From Novosphingobium organovorum (lineage in GTDB: Bacteria; Pseudomonadota; Alphaproteobacteria; Sphingomonadales; Sphingomonadaceae): a DNA stretch of 56,075 bases. The notes below the pieces were generated by a model that saw nothing but the letters and a program-made list of their open reading frames with translations, was not told where the DNA came from and made no database searches. The stretch lies in NCBI RefSeq assembly GCF_022832435.1, contig NZ_JALHLF010000017.1:1-56075 (forward strand), written 5' to 3'. The position numbers and the translations under genes are program-made. Within the stretch, counting starts at the first letter, position 1, and each line of letters starts with the position of its first letter. Of the stretch, positions 1-8,231 are shown piece by piece.

Positions 1-198
1 CAGCCGCGCCACACACTCGCGGCCACGCTCGCTTCGCGCCTGCCCGTGCCGGCAGGCATGCACCTCAACACGATCGAGAGCGATGCGGGAATGGCGCTCG
101 TCTGGGCGACCCAGCCGCCGCACCAGGACGTGCCGGCCACGACCATCACGCCCGCCACCACGCTCTATCTGGTGGAACCACTCAAACCGACACAGTAG
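1..198 (+). CDS. BNR-repeat family protein, C-terminal end only
   Basis: The open frame enters from the left edge in frame 1 and ends at TAG 196-198, giving the last 65 residues of a protein. The first 38 residues match those encoded at 47570-47683 with only three base differences. That second copy carries upstream sequence resembling BNR_4-type beta-propeller proteins (GGMINNNT, YHKYD). Such proteins are found with plant polysaccharide lyases and hydrolases, but the role here is unknown. This copy keeps a natural C-terminus, whereas the right-hand copy has lost it through a 138-base deletion. Confidence 0.6.
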   Translation, partial: QPRHTLAATLASRLPVPAGMHLNTIESDAGMALVWATQPPHQDVPATTITPATTLYLVEPLKPTQ

Positions 199-345
199 GC
201 CGACCTGCCATCGCCCGACTCCCGAACACGCTGAGGACCGCGCCGCTTCCAGGCGCGGCAGAGCCCATCAGCACTGCGGCTGCGTTTGCCGAAACCTGCT
301 CTCGATCCAGAACGTCGGCTAAACACAAGACCAGTCATGCTTAAC

Positions 346-834
346 TCAACCAGCGACAGGTCCGATCCTGTGATACTGCCGACCGAAATAGATCAGACCT
401 TCCCCCTGTTCCCGCATATGCACCTCCTCGACGTGACCAATGAAGACCCCGTGGGACCCCACCTCCTGGATATGGTGGAGACTACAGGATAACGAGACGA
501 GCGCATCGCTCAACAACGGCGTGCCGTTGTCGAACGCGCGCCATTCCCCCTTTGCAAAACGTTCCTGTGACCCTAGCCCTGGCGTTGCGAAGGTCCCCGA
601 CAAGTCTTCTTGATCGCCCCCCAGAACGTTGATGGCGAGAACTTTGTTTTCGATGATCGCCGTGTTCAGCCGGGAATTGCGATTGATGCAGACCAGTACC
701 GAACCAGGGTCATCCGAGACGCTGCAGACCGCCGATGCCGTGCTTCCAAAGCGCCCTGCCGGGCCATCCGTGGTTACAATCGTCACAGCAGCACCGAGTT
801 GGGCCATAGCCGCGCGAAAAAGAAGCTTATCCAT
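346..834 (-). CDS. Flavin reductase domain protein (HpaC-like)
   Basis: A 162-residue protein with the split-barrel flavin reductase fold. The N-terminal part, about residues 13-57, reads GAAVTIVTTDGPAGRFG followed by TASAVCSVSDDP and VLVCINRNS, which is the usual flavin-binding stretch of this family. Such enzymes use NAD(P)H to reduce FMN or FAD for a partner monooxygenase. No monooxygenase gene is adjacent. The acyl-CoA-dehydrogenase-type oxygenase at 32286-33425 and the flavoprotein hydroxylase at 11831 are the flavin oxygenases in the window, and only the first type would need a separate reductase. The length is normal for the family. The physiological partner is inferred, not shown. Confidence 0.8.
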   Translation of the reverse strand: MDKLLFRAAMAQLGAAVTIVTTDGPAGRFGSTASAVCSVSDDPGSVLVCINRNSRLNTAIIENKVLAINVLGGDQEDLSGTFATPGLGSQERFAKGEWRAFDNGTPLLSDALVSLSCSLHHIQEVGSHGVFIGHVEEVHMREQGEGLIYFGRQYHRIGPVAG

Positions 835-1128
835 GCCGTTCTGCTTTCCCGTTGATCTGCTTTTTAAAATGACTGGCCCACAGCATTTCTCTGCGGACCG
901 CCTGCCAGCAGGCTCCCCTTCGCGCTCTATGGCGCGTGTTAAGAGGAATGCCTTACCGCAGTTAAATTACAGAGCCCCGATCATTTAGGAAATTCATTAT
1001 CATGAACTAGGCCATCAAGCATACTAATGCGAAGAGCCTTGAAGCCAGTGATATTGTGCTGCGTTCGGCGGGAGAGGCCATCAAGCAATATGGGCAAGCT
1101 CCCCCCTTTCCTCCTGCATCTGCCTTGG

Positions 1129-1908
1129 TCAGGCTCCCAAGCCATGGCTACGCGCCACCTGCCCCGCCTCGGCGAACCCACGCATGACGATGTCAATGTC
1201 ATTGGCCCCTACGACAAAGGCGTAGCCTTGTTCCAATCGCCTTGCCGCGGCCTGGGCGTTTCCGGTAAAGATCCCACACGGCTTTCCGATGGACCGGCAT
1301 GCATCCAGGATTGCCGTGCAAGCATCCTCGTGCGCCGTGCCCTCGCCTGGGCCGCAGTCGAGCGACAGAGCCAGATCGCCCGTACCGATGAACACGAAAT
1401 CCACGCCTTCAACCGCCGCGATCTGGGCCGCGTTTTCGATACCGGCACCCGTTTCGATCATGACCCCGATCAGCGGGGCCATGCTGCGCTTAAGATAGCG
1501 GTCAAAGCCTTCACTTAGGGGGCGTACGCCGCCGCCCGACCGATTTCCGACAGGTGGAAACGTCGCGGCAGCGACACCCGCGCGCGCTTGTTCTGCGGAT
1601 TCGACGAGCGGCACCAAGACACCAGCGGCCCCCGTGTCGAGCGCCTCGCCGATAGCCTGTGGCGTATTGGCAGCGACGCGCACAATAGAGCGCTCCGTCC
1701 CGATGGCGCCGACTGCCAAATGAGCCCCCATGCGATCCCACAGGCCATGTTGCAGATCGAGCACCCCGGCATCGAACAGTGCACTATGCCCTCCCTCGAC
1801 GAGGGGGATCGAACCCATAGTAAACCAGGAGACGACAAGCCCTCCGGCGGTCAGTTTCGCGCGTATGTCCGTTCCGGTTTCGGGCACCGCCAGGTCGACC
1901 TCACTCAT
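1129..1908 (-). CDS. HpcH/HpaI family aldolase
   Basis: A 259-residue class II pyruvate aldolase of the HpcH/HpaI family. These enzymes cleave 4-hydroxy-2-oxo acids to pyruvate and an aldehyde in a metal-dependent reaction. Visible signatures are DLQHG at residues 51-55 (family form D-x-E/Q-H), the PLVES loop near 100-104, the metal ligand Glu152 in MIETGAG and Asp178 in IGTGDLALS. The ATG at 1906-1908 has an AAGGA ribosome site upstream. The gene shares its strand with the GntR regulator and lies opposite the MFS permease and FAD dehydrogenase. The group may therefore handle a hydroxy or keto-deoxy acid, but the substrate cannot be read from sequence. Repeat R1 sits between it and the regulator gene. 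Confidence 0.85.
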   Translation of the reverse strand: MSEVDLAVPETGTDIRAKLTAGGLVVSWFTMGSIPLVEGGHSALFDAGVLDLQHGLWDRMGAHLAVGAIGTERSIVRVAANTPQAIGEALDTGAAGVLVPLVESAEQARAGVAAATFPPVGNRSGGGVRPLSEGFDRYLKRSMAPLIGVMIETGAGIENAAQIAAVEGVDFVFIGTGDLALSLDCGPGEGTAHEDACTAILDACRSIGKPCGIFTGNAQAAARRLEQGYAFVVGANDIDIVMRGFAEAGQVARSHGLGA

Positions 1909-1947
1909 GGTAACAAATCCTTTTAATGACGGGGAGAGACTGGGAAG

Positions 1948-2116
1948 CTAGCGGTTCGATTCGGACATTTGACACCCTATCGGATAGGGCGCGCTCAAAT
2001 GTCCGAATCGCTTCGAACCACTAGCATTTATTTGATTCTAGTGGATTTTACGATTTTGGCATTTGCAGACCCATCCCAGCCGCCAGGGGATGCAAATGGC
2101 AAAATCAATCCACTAG
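1948..2116 (+). repeat. CTAG-ended palindromic repeat R1 (modules A+B)
   Basis: Module A spans 1948-2024 and module B 2038-2116, each beginning and ending in CTAG and each folding into a long stem. In A the arms read CTAGYGGTTCGA...GACATTT around a small inner hairpin CCCTATCGGATAGGG. In B the arms read CTAGTGGATT...GGCATTTGCA. One arm of each carries an extra four bases. The same two-module unit recurs at 6011 and, inverted, at 34425, with partial or chimeric copies at 6485, 15102 and 50410. The right-hand CTAG supplies the TAG stop of the GntR gene on the minus strand. Confidence 0.9.
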
Positions 2117-2802
2117 CTTCGCAAGGAAAGGTCTGCGCCTTGCGGCAGGCGAGCCGTTTCGAGCACCGCGAAATAGCGCAGCCGTGCGGTGTCCAGAAAG
2201 CGCCCCATGGTATCGAAGACCGCCAGGGAATCGCGCCGCCGGAAAGCATCGAGTTGCTCCCCCAGAAGCTTGAGCACCACCTGCTGCGTGCTCGTATCGT
2301 GCAAGGTCGTGCGGCGTACGATCTGCACATGATCAGCAAAGCGCGTAATCGTGGTCGCCATTTTGCGGTTGGGCACCGCTCGAAGCCAGACCTTGCGAAA
2401 GTCGCTGTTGGCGCGCATCAATTCGCGTCCGCTGCCACTCTCGACCGCCTCGCACGTCAGGCGATAGCCCGCTTCCAGATCAGCAATATCGGTCATCGTC
2501 AGGTGATAGGCCGCACTGGCTGCCGCACGCGGTTCGAGCAGACTGCGCAGTTCGAAGATATCCGCGACATCCTGATCGCTGAAATGCGGGAGGACGAACC
2601 CCCGCGTCGATCCGACCAGATAGCCCTCATGGACAAGCCGCAACAAGGCCTCGCGCACAGGCATGCGTGAAACGCCCTGCTCCGCCGCAATTGCCGTATC
2701 GACCAAGCGATCGTCGGCCGAAATTTCCCCCTGCTGCAACCGGCGCAGAATTTCGAGGTAGACCGCAGACCCTTCCGGGCCCTCGTCGCGTCGATCACCC
2801 AT
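2113..2802 (-). CDS. GntR family regulator, FCD domain
   Basis: A 229-residue regulator with a winged helix at about residues 10-75 (LVDTAIAAEQGVSRMPVREALLRL recognition region, then the GSTRGFVLP wing) and an all-helical FCD ligand-binding domain from about 80 to 215. FCD members usually sense small carboxylates and repress catabolic genes. It is divergent from the MFS permease at 3104, and the gap between them holds repeated CAGAATAC boxes that are likely operators. The stop codon is the CTA/TAG of repeat R1. Because the protein has the family's normal length, the repeat probably inserted at or next to the native stop rather than truncating the gene. Confidence 0.88.
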   Translation of the reverse strand: MGDRRDEGPEGSAVYLEILRRLQQGEISADDRLVDTAIAAEQGVSRMPVREALLRLVHEGYLVGSTRGFVLPHFSDQDVADIFELRSLLEPRAAASAAYHLTMTDIADLEAGYRLTCEAVESGSGRELMRANSDFRKVWLRAVPNRKMATTITRFADHVQIVRRTTLHDTSTQQVVLKLLGEQLDAFRRRDSLAVFDTMGRFLDTARLRYFAVLETARLPQGADLSLRS

Positions 2803-2837
2803 GCCTTACGATCCTTCTCTGGAGGGAGGTGAACAAA

Positions 2838-2979
2838 CAGAATACTGATTTGCGATAAATCGTCCATACAGAATACAAATTTTCGCCATAAATCGGCGGA
2901 AAACTTTCAAAACGTCTCATCATTGCGCAATTTTCCTTGACCACGGTCAAATTTCGTATTCAGTTTAGCCCTGAAGCAA
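2838..2979. promoter_or_regulatory. Divergent promoter region with GntR-type boxes
   Basis: CAGAATAC occurs at 2838-2845 and 2869-2876, and the inverse GTATTC at 2956-2961. A near-palindrome TTGACCACGGTCAA lies at about 2938-2951, followed by TTTAGCCCTGAAGCAA at 2964-2979. The last block resembles the TTTAGGCCTAAAGCAA block found upstream of the aromatic genes. The boxes lie between the GntR gene and the MFS permease, so they are likely operators for one or both. No binding data exist. Confidence 0.5.
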
Positions 2980-3103
2980 ACTGCGAGATTCGGCACATCA
3001 TTACCCGCCTGCGGTCGTCCACAACCAGAACAGAGCCGGGTTTTCGCAGCCACATCAAACAGATCAGGGCCGTCTGCGGCACCAGCACAAGGGAATTGCC
3101 ACT

Positions 3104-4429
3104 GTGACCAGCGCCACCCAGACGAACGAAGGCATCGCGCTCTTCTCGCAGAGCGCCAATCCCGTGTCGGATCAAGCGCTCTTCAACAAGGTCGCACGCA
3201 GGCTCATTCCGTTTCTTTTCATCAGCTACCTGATCGCGCAAGTGGACAAGATGAACGTCGGCTTTGCGAAGCTGACGATGCTCAACGACCTGGGTTTCAG
3301 CGATATCGTCTATGGCCTTGGGGCGGGCATGTTCTTCATCGGCTACGTCCTTTTCGAAGTGCCGAGCAATATCGCCTTGCGCCGGTTCGGCGCACCACGC
3401 TGGCTTGGCCGCATCATGATCTCCTGGGGGTTGCTCTCGGTAGCGATGCTGTTCGTACACTCCCCGACCAGCTTCTACAGCTTGCGTTTTCTGATCGGCA
3501 TTGCCGAAGCTGGCTTCTTCCCTGGAGTCATCTACTACCTGACCTTGTGGTTCCCGGCTGAGCGGCGCACACGCATGACGGCCATGTTCATGAGCGCGAT
3601 CGCACTGGCGGGCGTCGTCGTCGGCCCGGTCTCAGGCCTCATTCTGGAAACGCTGAACGGCTTTGCCGGCCTTCGCGGCTGGCAATGGCTGTTCATCATT
3701 GAGGGCACTCCTGCGATCGTCCTGGGCGTCATCGCCATCGCCCATCTGGACAACGGGCCGGATGAGGCCCGCTGGCTGACCACCCGGGAACGCGAACGCA
3801 TCAAGACACTCGTCGCCAGCGAGGCCAGCACGCGTGGACACGCCCCTCTGAAATCGGTGCTCTTGAACGGCCGTGTCCTGCTGCTCAGCCTGGTTTACGG
3901 CTGCTACGGAACATCCTTCTTCGGGTTCGTGTTCTGGTTGCCGACGATCATCGAGAATGCCGGTGTCCAGCGCCCACTGCTAATCGGCATTCTGAGCACC
4001 ATCCCGTGGATCGCCGGTGCGGTCACGATGCTGGGCCTGGCTACGTTCGTGAAGCGGCGCGAACAGACCACGCCGCTGCTCATTGCGCTCGCCCTGCTCG
4101 CCGCGTTGGGCTGGGCGGCAAGCCCGTCGGCGCTTTCCAGCCTCCCCATGGCCATGCTGTTCTGCTCGCTGGCCATGGCCGGAACGATGGGATCGCTGCC
4201 CCTTTTCTGGAACCTGCCCACCGCCATGTTCTCCGGGATGGCCGCAGCGGCGGCGATCGCCCTGATCTCTGCCCTTGGCAACATTCCTGGCTTCCTCTCC
4301 CCCTACATGGTGGGCTGGGTGAAGACCGCCACCGGCTCGTTTGCCCTGCCGATGTACATATTCGCTTCCGGCATGCTGCTGGTTGCCATCATCCTTTTCA
4401 TTCTCCAAAGGCCCACATCCGATGACTGA
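3104..4429 (+). CDS. MFS permease, anion:cation symporter-like
   Basis: A 441-residue membrane protein with about twelve hydrophobic segments. The first loop carries DKMNVGFAKL, typical of the ACS (phthalate/hexuronate) branch, and GAGMFFIGYVLFEVPSNIALRRFGAPRWLGRIM is the family's loop 2-3 region. It should import an organic anion with protons or Na+. The GTG start at 3104 is preceded by AAGGGA at good spacing. The 3' end overlaps the FAD dehydrogenase by eight bases (ATGACTGA), so the two are translated together. This suggests that the transported compound is a hydroxy acid oxidised by the next gene product. The substrate is not identifiable from sequence. Confidence 0.88.
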   Translation: MTSATQTNEGIALFSQSANPVSDQALFNKVARRLIPFLFISYLIAQVDKMNVGFAKLTMLNDLGFSDIVYGLGAGMFFIGYVLFEVPSNIALRRFGAPRWLGRIMISWGLLSVAMLFVHSPTSFYSLRFLIGIAEAGFFPGVIYYLTLWFPAERRTRMTAMFMSAIALAGVVVGPVSGLILETLNGFAGLRGWQWLFIIEGTPAIVLGVIAIAHLDNGPDEARWLTTRERERIKTLVASEASTRGHAPLKSVLLNGRVLLLSLVYGCYGTSFFGFVFWLPTIIENAGVQRPLLIGILSTIPWIAGAVTMLGLATFVKRREQTTPLLIALALLAALGWAASPSALSSLPMAMLFCSLAMAGTMGSLPLFWNLPTAMFSGMAAAAAIALISALGNIPGFLSPYMVGWVKTATGSFALPMYIFASGMLLVAIILFILQRPTSDD

Positions 4430-5849
4430 CAGCCCTCTTGCTGCGACACCGCCCGCCCGCACGAACCCGCACACCATTGAACGCCTCGTCGCGCAGCTCG
4501 GTCCAGACGTCATCCTGACCGGTTCAGCCATCGCAGACCGCCGGTTCGCCGACTGGAGCCAGGTGCCCAGTGGCACGGTGCCTGCCCTTGCTCGCCCACG
4601 CACGACGCAGGAACTGTCCCAGATCATGGCGATCTGCCACGAAGCTGGCCAACCCGTCGCCATTCAAGGTGGTTTGACCGGCCTGGCCGGTGCCGCCAGC
4701 GCCCAGGATGGCGAAATTGCCATCACCCTGGAGCGCATGCGCGAAATCGAGGAAATCGACGCCGTTTCGGCGACCATGACCGTTCAGGCCGGCTGCGTTC
4801 TGCAATCCATCCAGGAAGCGGCCGCAGAGGCAGGCTACTACTTTCCCCTTGACCTTGGCGCACGCGGCAGTGCTGCGATCGGAGGGGTCCTGGCCACCAA
4901 TGCCGGTGGCAATCGCGTCATCAAGTACGGCATGGCGCGCGATCAGGTGCTGGGCATCGAGGCTGTTCTCGCAGACGGTCGGATCATCACTGGCCTGCAC
5001 AAGATGATCAAGAACAATTCGGGTTATGACCTCAAGAACCTGCTGATCGGGAGCGAAGGTACGCTGGGCATCATCACCCGCGTGGTCCTGCGCATGATCC
5101 CCCGTCCCAAGGCCATTTCGACGGCCTGGTGCGGACTTGGCGACTTCACGGCCGTCACGACGCTTCTGCGCCGGGCTCAGGCGGAACTGCCCGGCGGCGT
5201 TTCCGCCTTCGAAGTGATGTGGCCCAGTTATCATGATTTCGTCATCGGCCATTTCGATCAATTGCGCCGCCCCCTGCAAGAGGACCATGCCTTCTACGTT
5301 CTGTTGGAAAGCGAAGGCAGCAATGCGGACATCCAAAGCGAGCAGTTCGAAGCCTTTCTGGGCCAGATGTTCGAGGACGGCATTCTCGAGGATGCCGCCA
5401 TTGCCCAGTCCGAACGCGATGCGCTCGATTTCTGGGACGTGCGCGATGCACCGGCGGAATTCCCGATCCTGATGCCGCGCCTGATCGCCTTCGATATCAG
5501 CTTTGCGGTTCGCGACCTCGCCACGGCAGCCGATACGATCACCAAGGGCATTGATAAGCGCTTTCCCGGCGCCCTCGCGCTTGTCTACGGGCACCTAGGT
5601 GACGGCAACATTCACCTGATCGCCAACATCCCCGACGGCGACGATGCCGCGATCAAGGCCGTTGAGGACTTCGTCTATTCGGTGGTGAGCGACCTCAACG
5701 GTTCGGTTTCGGCCGAACACGGGATCGGCCTGAAGAAGCGCAATGTCCTGGGGAAATCGCGCTCAGTCAACGAGATCGCCACGATGAAGGCCATCAAGAA
5801 CGCTCTGGACCCACGCAATATTCTAAGTCCTGGGCGTATCTTCGCCTGA
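4422..5849 (+). CDS. FAD-binding oxidase, GlcD / D-2-hydroxyacid dehydrogenase type
   Basis: A 475-residue flavoprotein starting at the ATG that overlaps the permease stop. An FAD_binding_4 domain fills about residues 45-230 (VPALARPRTTQELSQIM, QGGLTGLAGAA, GARGSAAIGGVLATNAGGNR). The C-terminal FAD-oxidase domain ends with YGHLGDGNIHL and SAEHGIGLKKR, the metal and substrate-binding motifs of the D-lactate, glycolate and D-2-hydroxyglutarate dehydrogenase family. It would oxidise a 2-hydroxy acid to a 2-oxo acid, passing electrons to a quinone, cytochrome or ETF. It could feed a keto acid to the nearby HpaI-type aldolase; that link is inference. Confidence 0.87.
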   Translation: MTDSPLAATPPARTNPHTIERLVAQLGPDVILTGSAIADRRFADWSQVPSGTVPALARPRTTQELSQIMAICHEAGQPVAIQGGLTGLAGAASAQDGEIAITLERMREIEEIDAVSATMTVQAGCVLQSIQEAAAEAGYYFPLDLGARGSAAIGGVLATNAGGNRVIKYGMARDQVLGIEAVLADGRIITGLHKMIKNNSGYDLKNLLIGSEGTLGIITRVVLRMIPRPKAISTAWCGLGDFTAVTTLLRRAQAELPGGVSAFEVMWPSYHDFVIGHFDQLRRPLQEDHAFYVLLESEGSNADIQSEQFEAFLGQMFEDGILEDAAIAQSERDALDFWDVRDAPAEFPILMPRLIAFDISFAVRDLATAADTITKGIDKRFPGALALVYGHLGDGNIHLIANIPDGDDAAIKAVEDFVYSVVSDLNGSVSAEHGIGLKKRNVLGKSRSVNEIATMKAIKNALDPRNILSPGRIFA

Positions 5850-5892
5850 GGCGAACACGCGCTCAAACCCTCTTGCCGCAGGAGGCAATTCG

Positions 5893-5946
5893 TCCGCGAT
5901 CGGTCCAGAGGACACAAGTCCCTGGATCCGGTCGCGGATTTTCTTT
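5893..5946 (+). terminator. Likely Rho-independent terminator
   Basis: TCCGCGATCGG at 5893-5903 pairs with CCGGTCGCGGA at 5928-5938, and an inner TCCA/TGGA pairing extends the stem. The run TTTTCTTT follows. It lies 44 bases after the stop of the FAD dehydrogenase and fits as the end of the permease-dehydrogenase operon. Confidence 0.75.
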
Positions 5947-6010
5947 GCACAACCGCCACGCCCCGACGATGTTGATGTAGGAGCGAGCCCTGCGCCAGAG
6001 CATGTACGCG

Positions 6011-6179
6011 CTAGTGGTTCGATTCTGACATTTGGTACCCTATCGGATAGGGCGTGCTCAAATGTCAGAATCTCTTCGAACCACTAGCATTCATTTGATT
6101 CTAGTGGATTTTACGATTTTGACATTTGCAGACCCATCCCAGCCGCCAGGGGATGCAAATGTCAAAATCAATCCACTAG
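6011..6179 (+). repeat. CTAG-ended palindromic repeat R2 (modules A+B)
   Basis: A complete 169-base two-module copy in the same orientation as R1 and of identical length. Module A covers 6011-6087 and module B runs to the CTAG at 6176-6179. Compensating changes keep the stems paired: GACATTT in one arm matches AAATGTC in the other, where R1 has other pairs. This copy lies in the intergenic stretch between convergent genes and touches no coding sequence. Confidence 0.9.
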
Positions 6180-6484
6180 CCCCCCTGCCTCTTTCCGGAT
6201 GTCTGGGAACAAGCCTGGTTGGCACGCGCCACCGATGATCTGGAATGGCCGTACAGCTCTGGGCCGCCTTGCAGGCACAGAAAAACGGGCCGAACGACGG
6301 AGGGAGGATGCTTCCCGTCGTTCGACCCGCCTTCCATCCATCGCATTATGGTCGGACGAGCGAACACGCTTTCAAACCCGAAGCCGCGCCGAGTTCGCGC
6401 AACAATAACCCGGCTGAACCACAGGAACTAGGCGAGTGCCCCCGACCAGGTGCGATGAGAAAAACGTCGTAGAGGGTGCGGCCC
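6180..6484. other. Intergenic stretch with one strong hairpin
   Basis: No credible gene is seen in these 305 bases. A hairpin formed by CGGGCCGAACGACGG at 6286-6300 and CCGTCGTTCGACCCG at 6315-6329 is the only clear structure. It has no U-rich tail, so it may be a weak terminator between the convergent operons or simply a relic. Confidence 0.45.
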
Positions 6485-6592
6485 CTAGTGGTTCGATTCT
6501 GACATTTGATACCCTATCGGATAGGGCGCGCTCAAATGTCAGAATCGCTTCGAACCACTAGCATTCATTTGATTATATTAGATTTTCCAGTC
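6485..6592 (+). repeat. CTAG-ended repeat R3 (module A plus degraded B start)
   Basis: Module A is complete at 6485-6561 with both CTAG ends. The spacer CATTCATTTGATT follows, but module B survives only as a degraded ATATTAGATTTT stretch and then breaks off. It is a truncated relative of R1 and R2, lying 306 bases from R2 in the same orientation. Confidence 0.85.
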
Positions 6593-6732
6593 ATGTGGAA
6601 TCACCTGACGGTTCAGAAAATGCGTTAAAACAAAAGGCTGGAGCGCTCGATCTGACGCAATCCGATCGAAAACCGCTCTCGTGCATCGAAAGGCCGCTCG
6701 TCGAAAGAACAAGCCGGGCGACCCGGGATGCA

Positions 6733-8208
6733 TCAGCCGGCTGCGGCAATGGCCTTGTCCAGTGCGTTGCATGTTTCGTCTGACAACGCCAGATCGCGCA
6801 GATTGCGGACTTCAGCCGCTGTCTGGCGACGGGACGTGTGCAGCGCGATAATCGCGGAATAATTGCGCAGACCCCGTTCGAACGTGTCACCGTAACCCTT
6901 GATGAGGCGCTGGCAGCGGACCAGCTCAAGAGCCAAGGCACGATCCCCGTTGCCAACAGCCTCGTGCACGAGAGACAGCCAGCCCTCGATCCGCTCCTGC
7001 TCTTCGAGGTAGCGCAACGAACGCGGGCGCAACGCCTGCATCCGAGCCACCATGCGCAGCATGAGAAACCAGCGCAGGCTGGTGGTTTCAACGTGGCGAC
7101 CGGTGTTGAAGAAGCGCGCAAAGAACGCCTTGGCGACCCCGCTTCGAAGCAGCTTGCGGGCAAGCCCTGCAGGCAGCATCTCGCAGATTTCCTGCATCCT
7201 CGGGTGCATGAATTCGGTCACCGAAAGGACCTGATCGTCTTGCGCCTTGACCTCGTCGCGGACGCGTTCGACGCGCGCCGCACGGGTCTTGAGATCGGCA
7301 ACACGAACCGTATCCTCATAGCTCATCCACAAGGCCACGTGGCGCGCGGCCTCCGCAGTCAGATCGAAAGGCTGCGCATCCATGCGCGCCAGCGAGACGA
7401 GACGATCGATATAGAGAGCAGCATAGTCTCCACTCTGGTAATCCATCAGCCGCGCGACGCCATGCAGGGCATTTTCCTGCGCGGCCGCTGGCAGCTCCGC
7501 CCGGACCCGCGCCTCCAGTTCCCGTCCCTTTTCCGTGGTCGCGACCGGCACCGCGTGCGCAATCTCGACCGGCTTGGCGACCGGCTTTTGTGCGGCATCG
7601 AACCCTTCGGCGAAACCGCGAAAGTTGCTCGTGACGGCAATACCGCTCTTTTCTATAACCGAGCGGAACGTTTCGGTCGGGAACGGCAGCGCACCGCTCC
7701 CCGCCAGCGCGCCGAACATGATCGAACTGATGACACTGCCCGACCGATCTGTGGCCGCTTCCATGTCAAAGCCGATGAACCTGCGCGAACGCTCATGCGC
7801 GGCGGCGATGATCTTGTCGCCGTTGCCGCGGCCGTCGCCCATCGCCATCTTTTCGCCAATGGCGTAAATGCGATGGGTCGAGCCGATAAGCGTCGTGCGC
7901 TCAGCGGTCGAGAAGCCGCGCAGCAACGCGCGCCCGGTTTCCATGAGTTCGGATGCCAGTACGATGTCCACATCGCCCGGCATCGGCATTTGCGCCATCA
8001 CCGGAAGGCGACCCGAGGCATCGGGTCGGGCCAGTTCGACATAGTACACGGTCGACCCGGTACGCTGGGCAACGCCCGCGATCGACGTTCCTTGCGCCAG
8101 CCAGCCTTCCTGGCGACCGACTTCCTGAATCCAGTCGGCGAGGACACCACCACCCTGCCCGCCAAGTGCGAGGATGGCGATCGTGATGCGATTTCTGTTT
8201 TCGGACAT
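6733..8208 (-). CDS. iorB: Indolepyruvate oxidoreductase beta-type subunit (IorB, with C-terminal extension)
   Basis: A 491-residue protein of the fused IorB type. Residues 1-200 are the gamma-domain of 2-oxoacid:ferredoxin oxidoreductases (ILALGGQGGGVLADWIQ, GTSIAGVAQRTGSTVYYVE). The rest is the helical extension seen in aerobic Proteobacteria. With IorA it should oxidatively decarboxylate an aryl 2-oxo acid to an acyl-CoA. The ATG at 6206-8208 frame position 8208 has GGAG ten bases upstream; a GTG six bases earlier is the alternative start. It lies 23 bases after iorA in the cyclase-iorA-iorB operon. In this context the substrate may be an arylglyoxylate rather than indolepyruvate; that is inference. 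Confidence 0.87.
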   Translation of the reverse strand: MSENRNRITIAILALGGQGGGVLADWIQEVGRQEGWLAQGTSIAGVAQRTGSTVYYVELARPDASGRLPVMAQMPMPGDVDIVLASELMETGRALLRGFSTAERTTLIGSTHRIYAIGEKMAMGDGRGNGDKIIAAAHERSRRFIGFDMEAATDRSGSVISSIMFGALAGSGALPFPTETFRSVIEKSGIAVTSNFRGFAEGFDAAQKPVAKPVEIAHAVPVATTEKGRELEARVRAELPAAAQENALHGVARLMDYQSGDYAALYIDRLVSLARMDAQPFDLTAEAARHVALWMSYEDTVRVADLKTRAARVERVRDEVKAQDDQVLSVTEFMHPRMQEICEMLPAGLARKLLRSGVAKAFFARFFNTGRHVETTSLRWFLMLRMVARMQALRPRSLRYLEEQERIEGWLSLVHEAVGNGDRALALELVRCQRLIKGYGDTFERGLRNYSAIIALHTSRRQTAAEVRNLRDLALSDETCNALDKAIAAAG

Positions 8209-8231
8209 GACCACTGTTCTCCGCAGAAGGC

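Noticed and set aside
1948..2116. R1 as the start of a CRISPR-like array
   Set aside because: The copies in the window are widely spaced, differ in orientation and have no spacers; they are dispersed palindromic elements.
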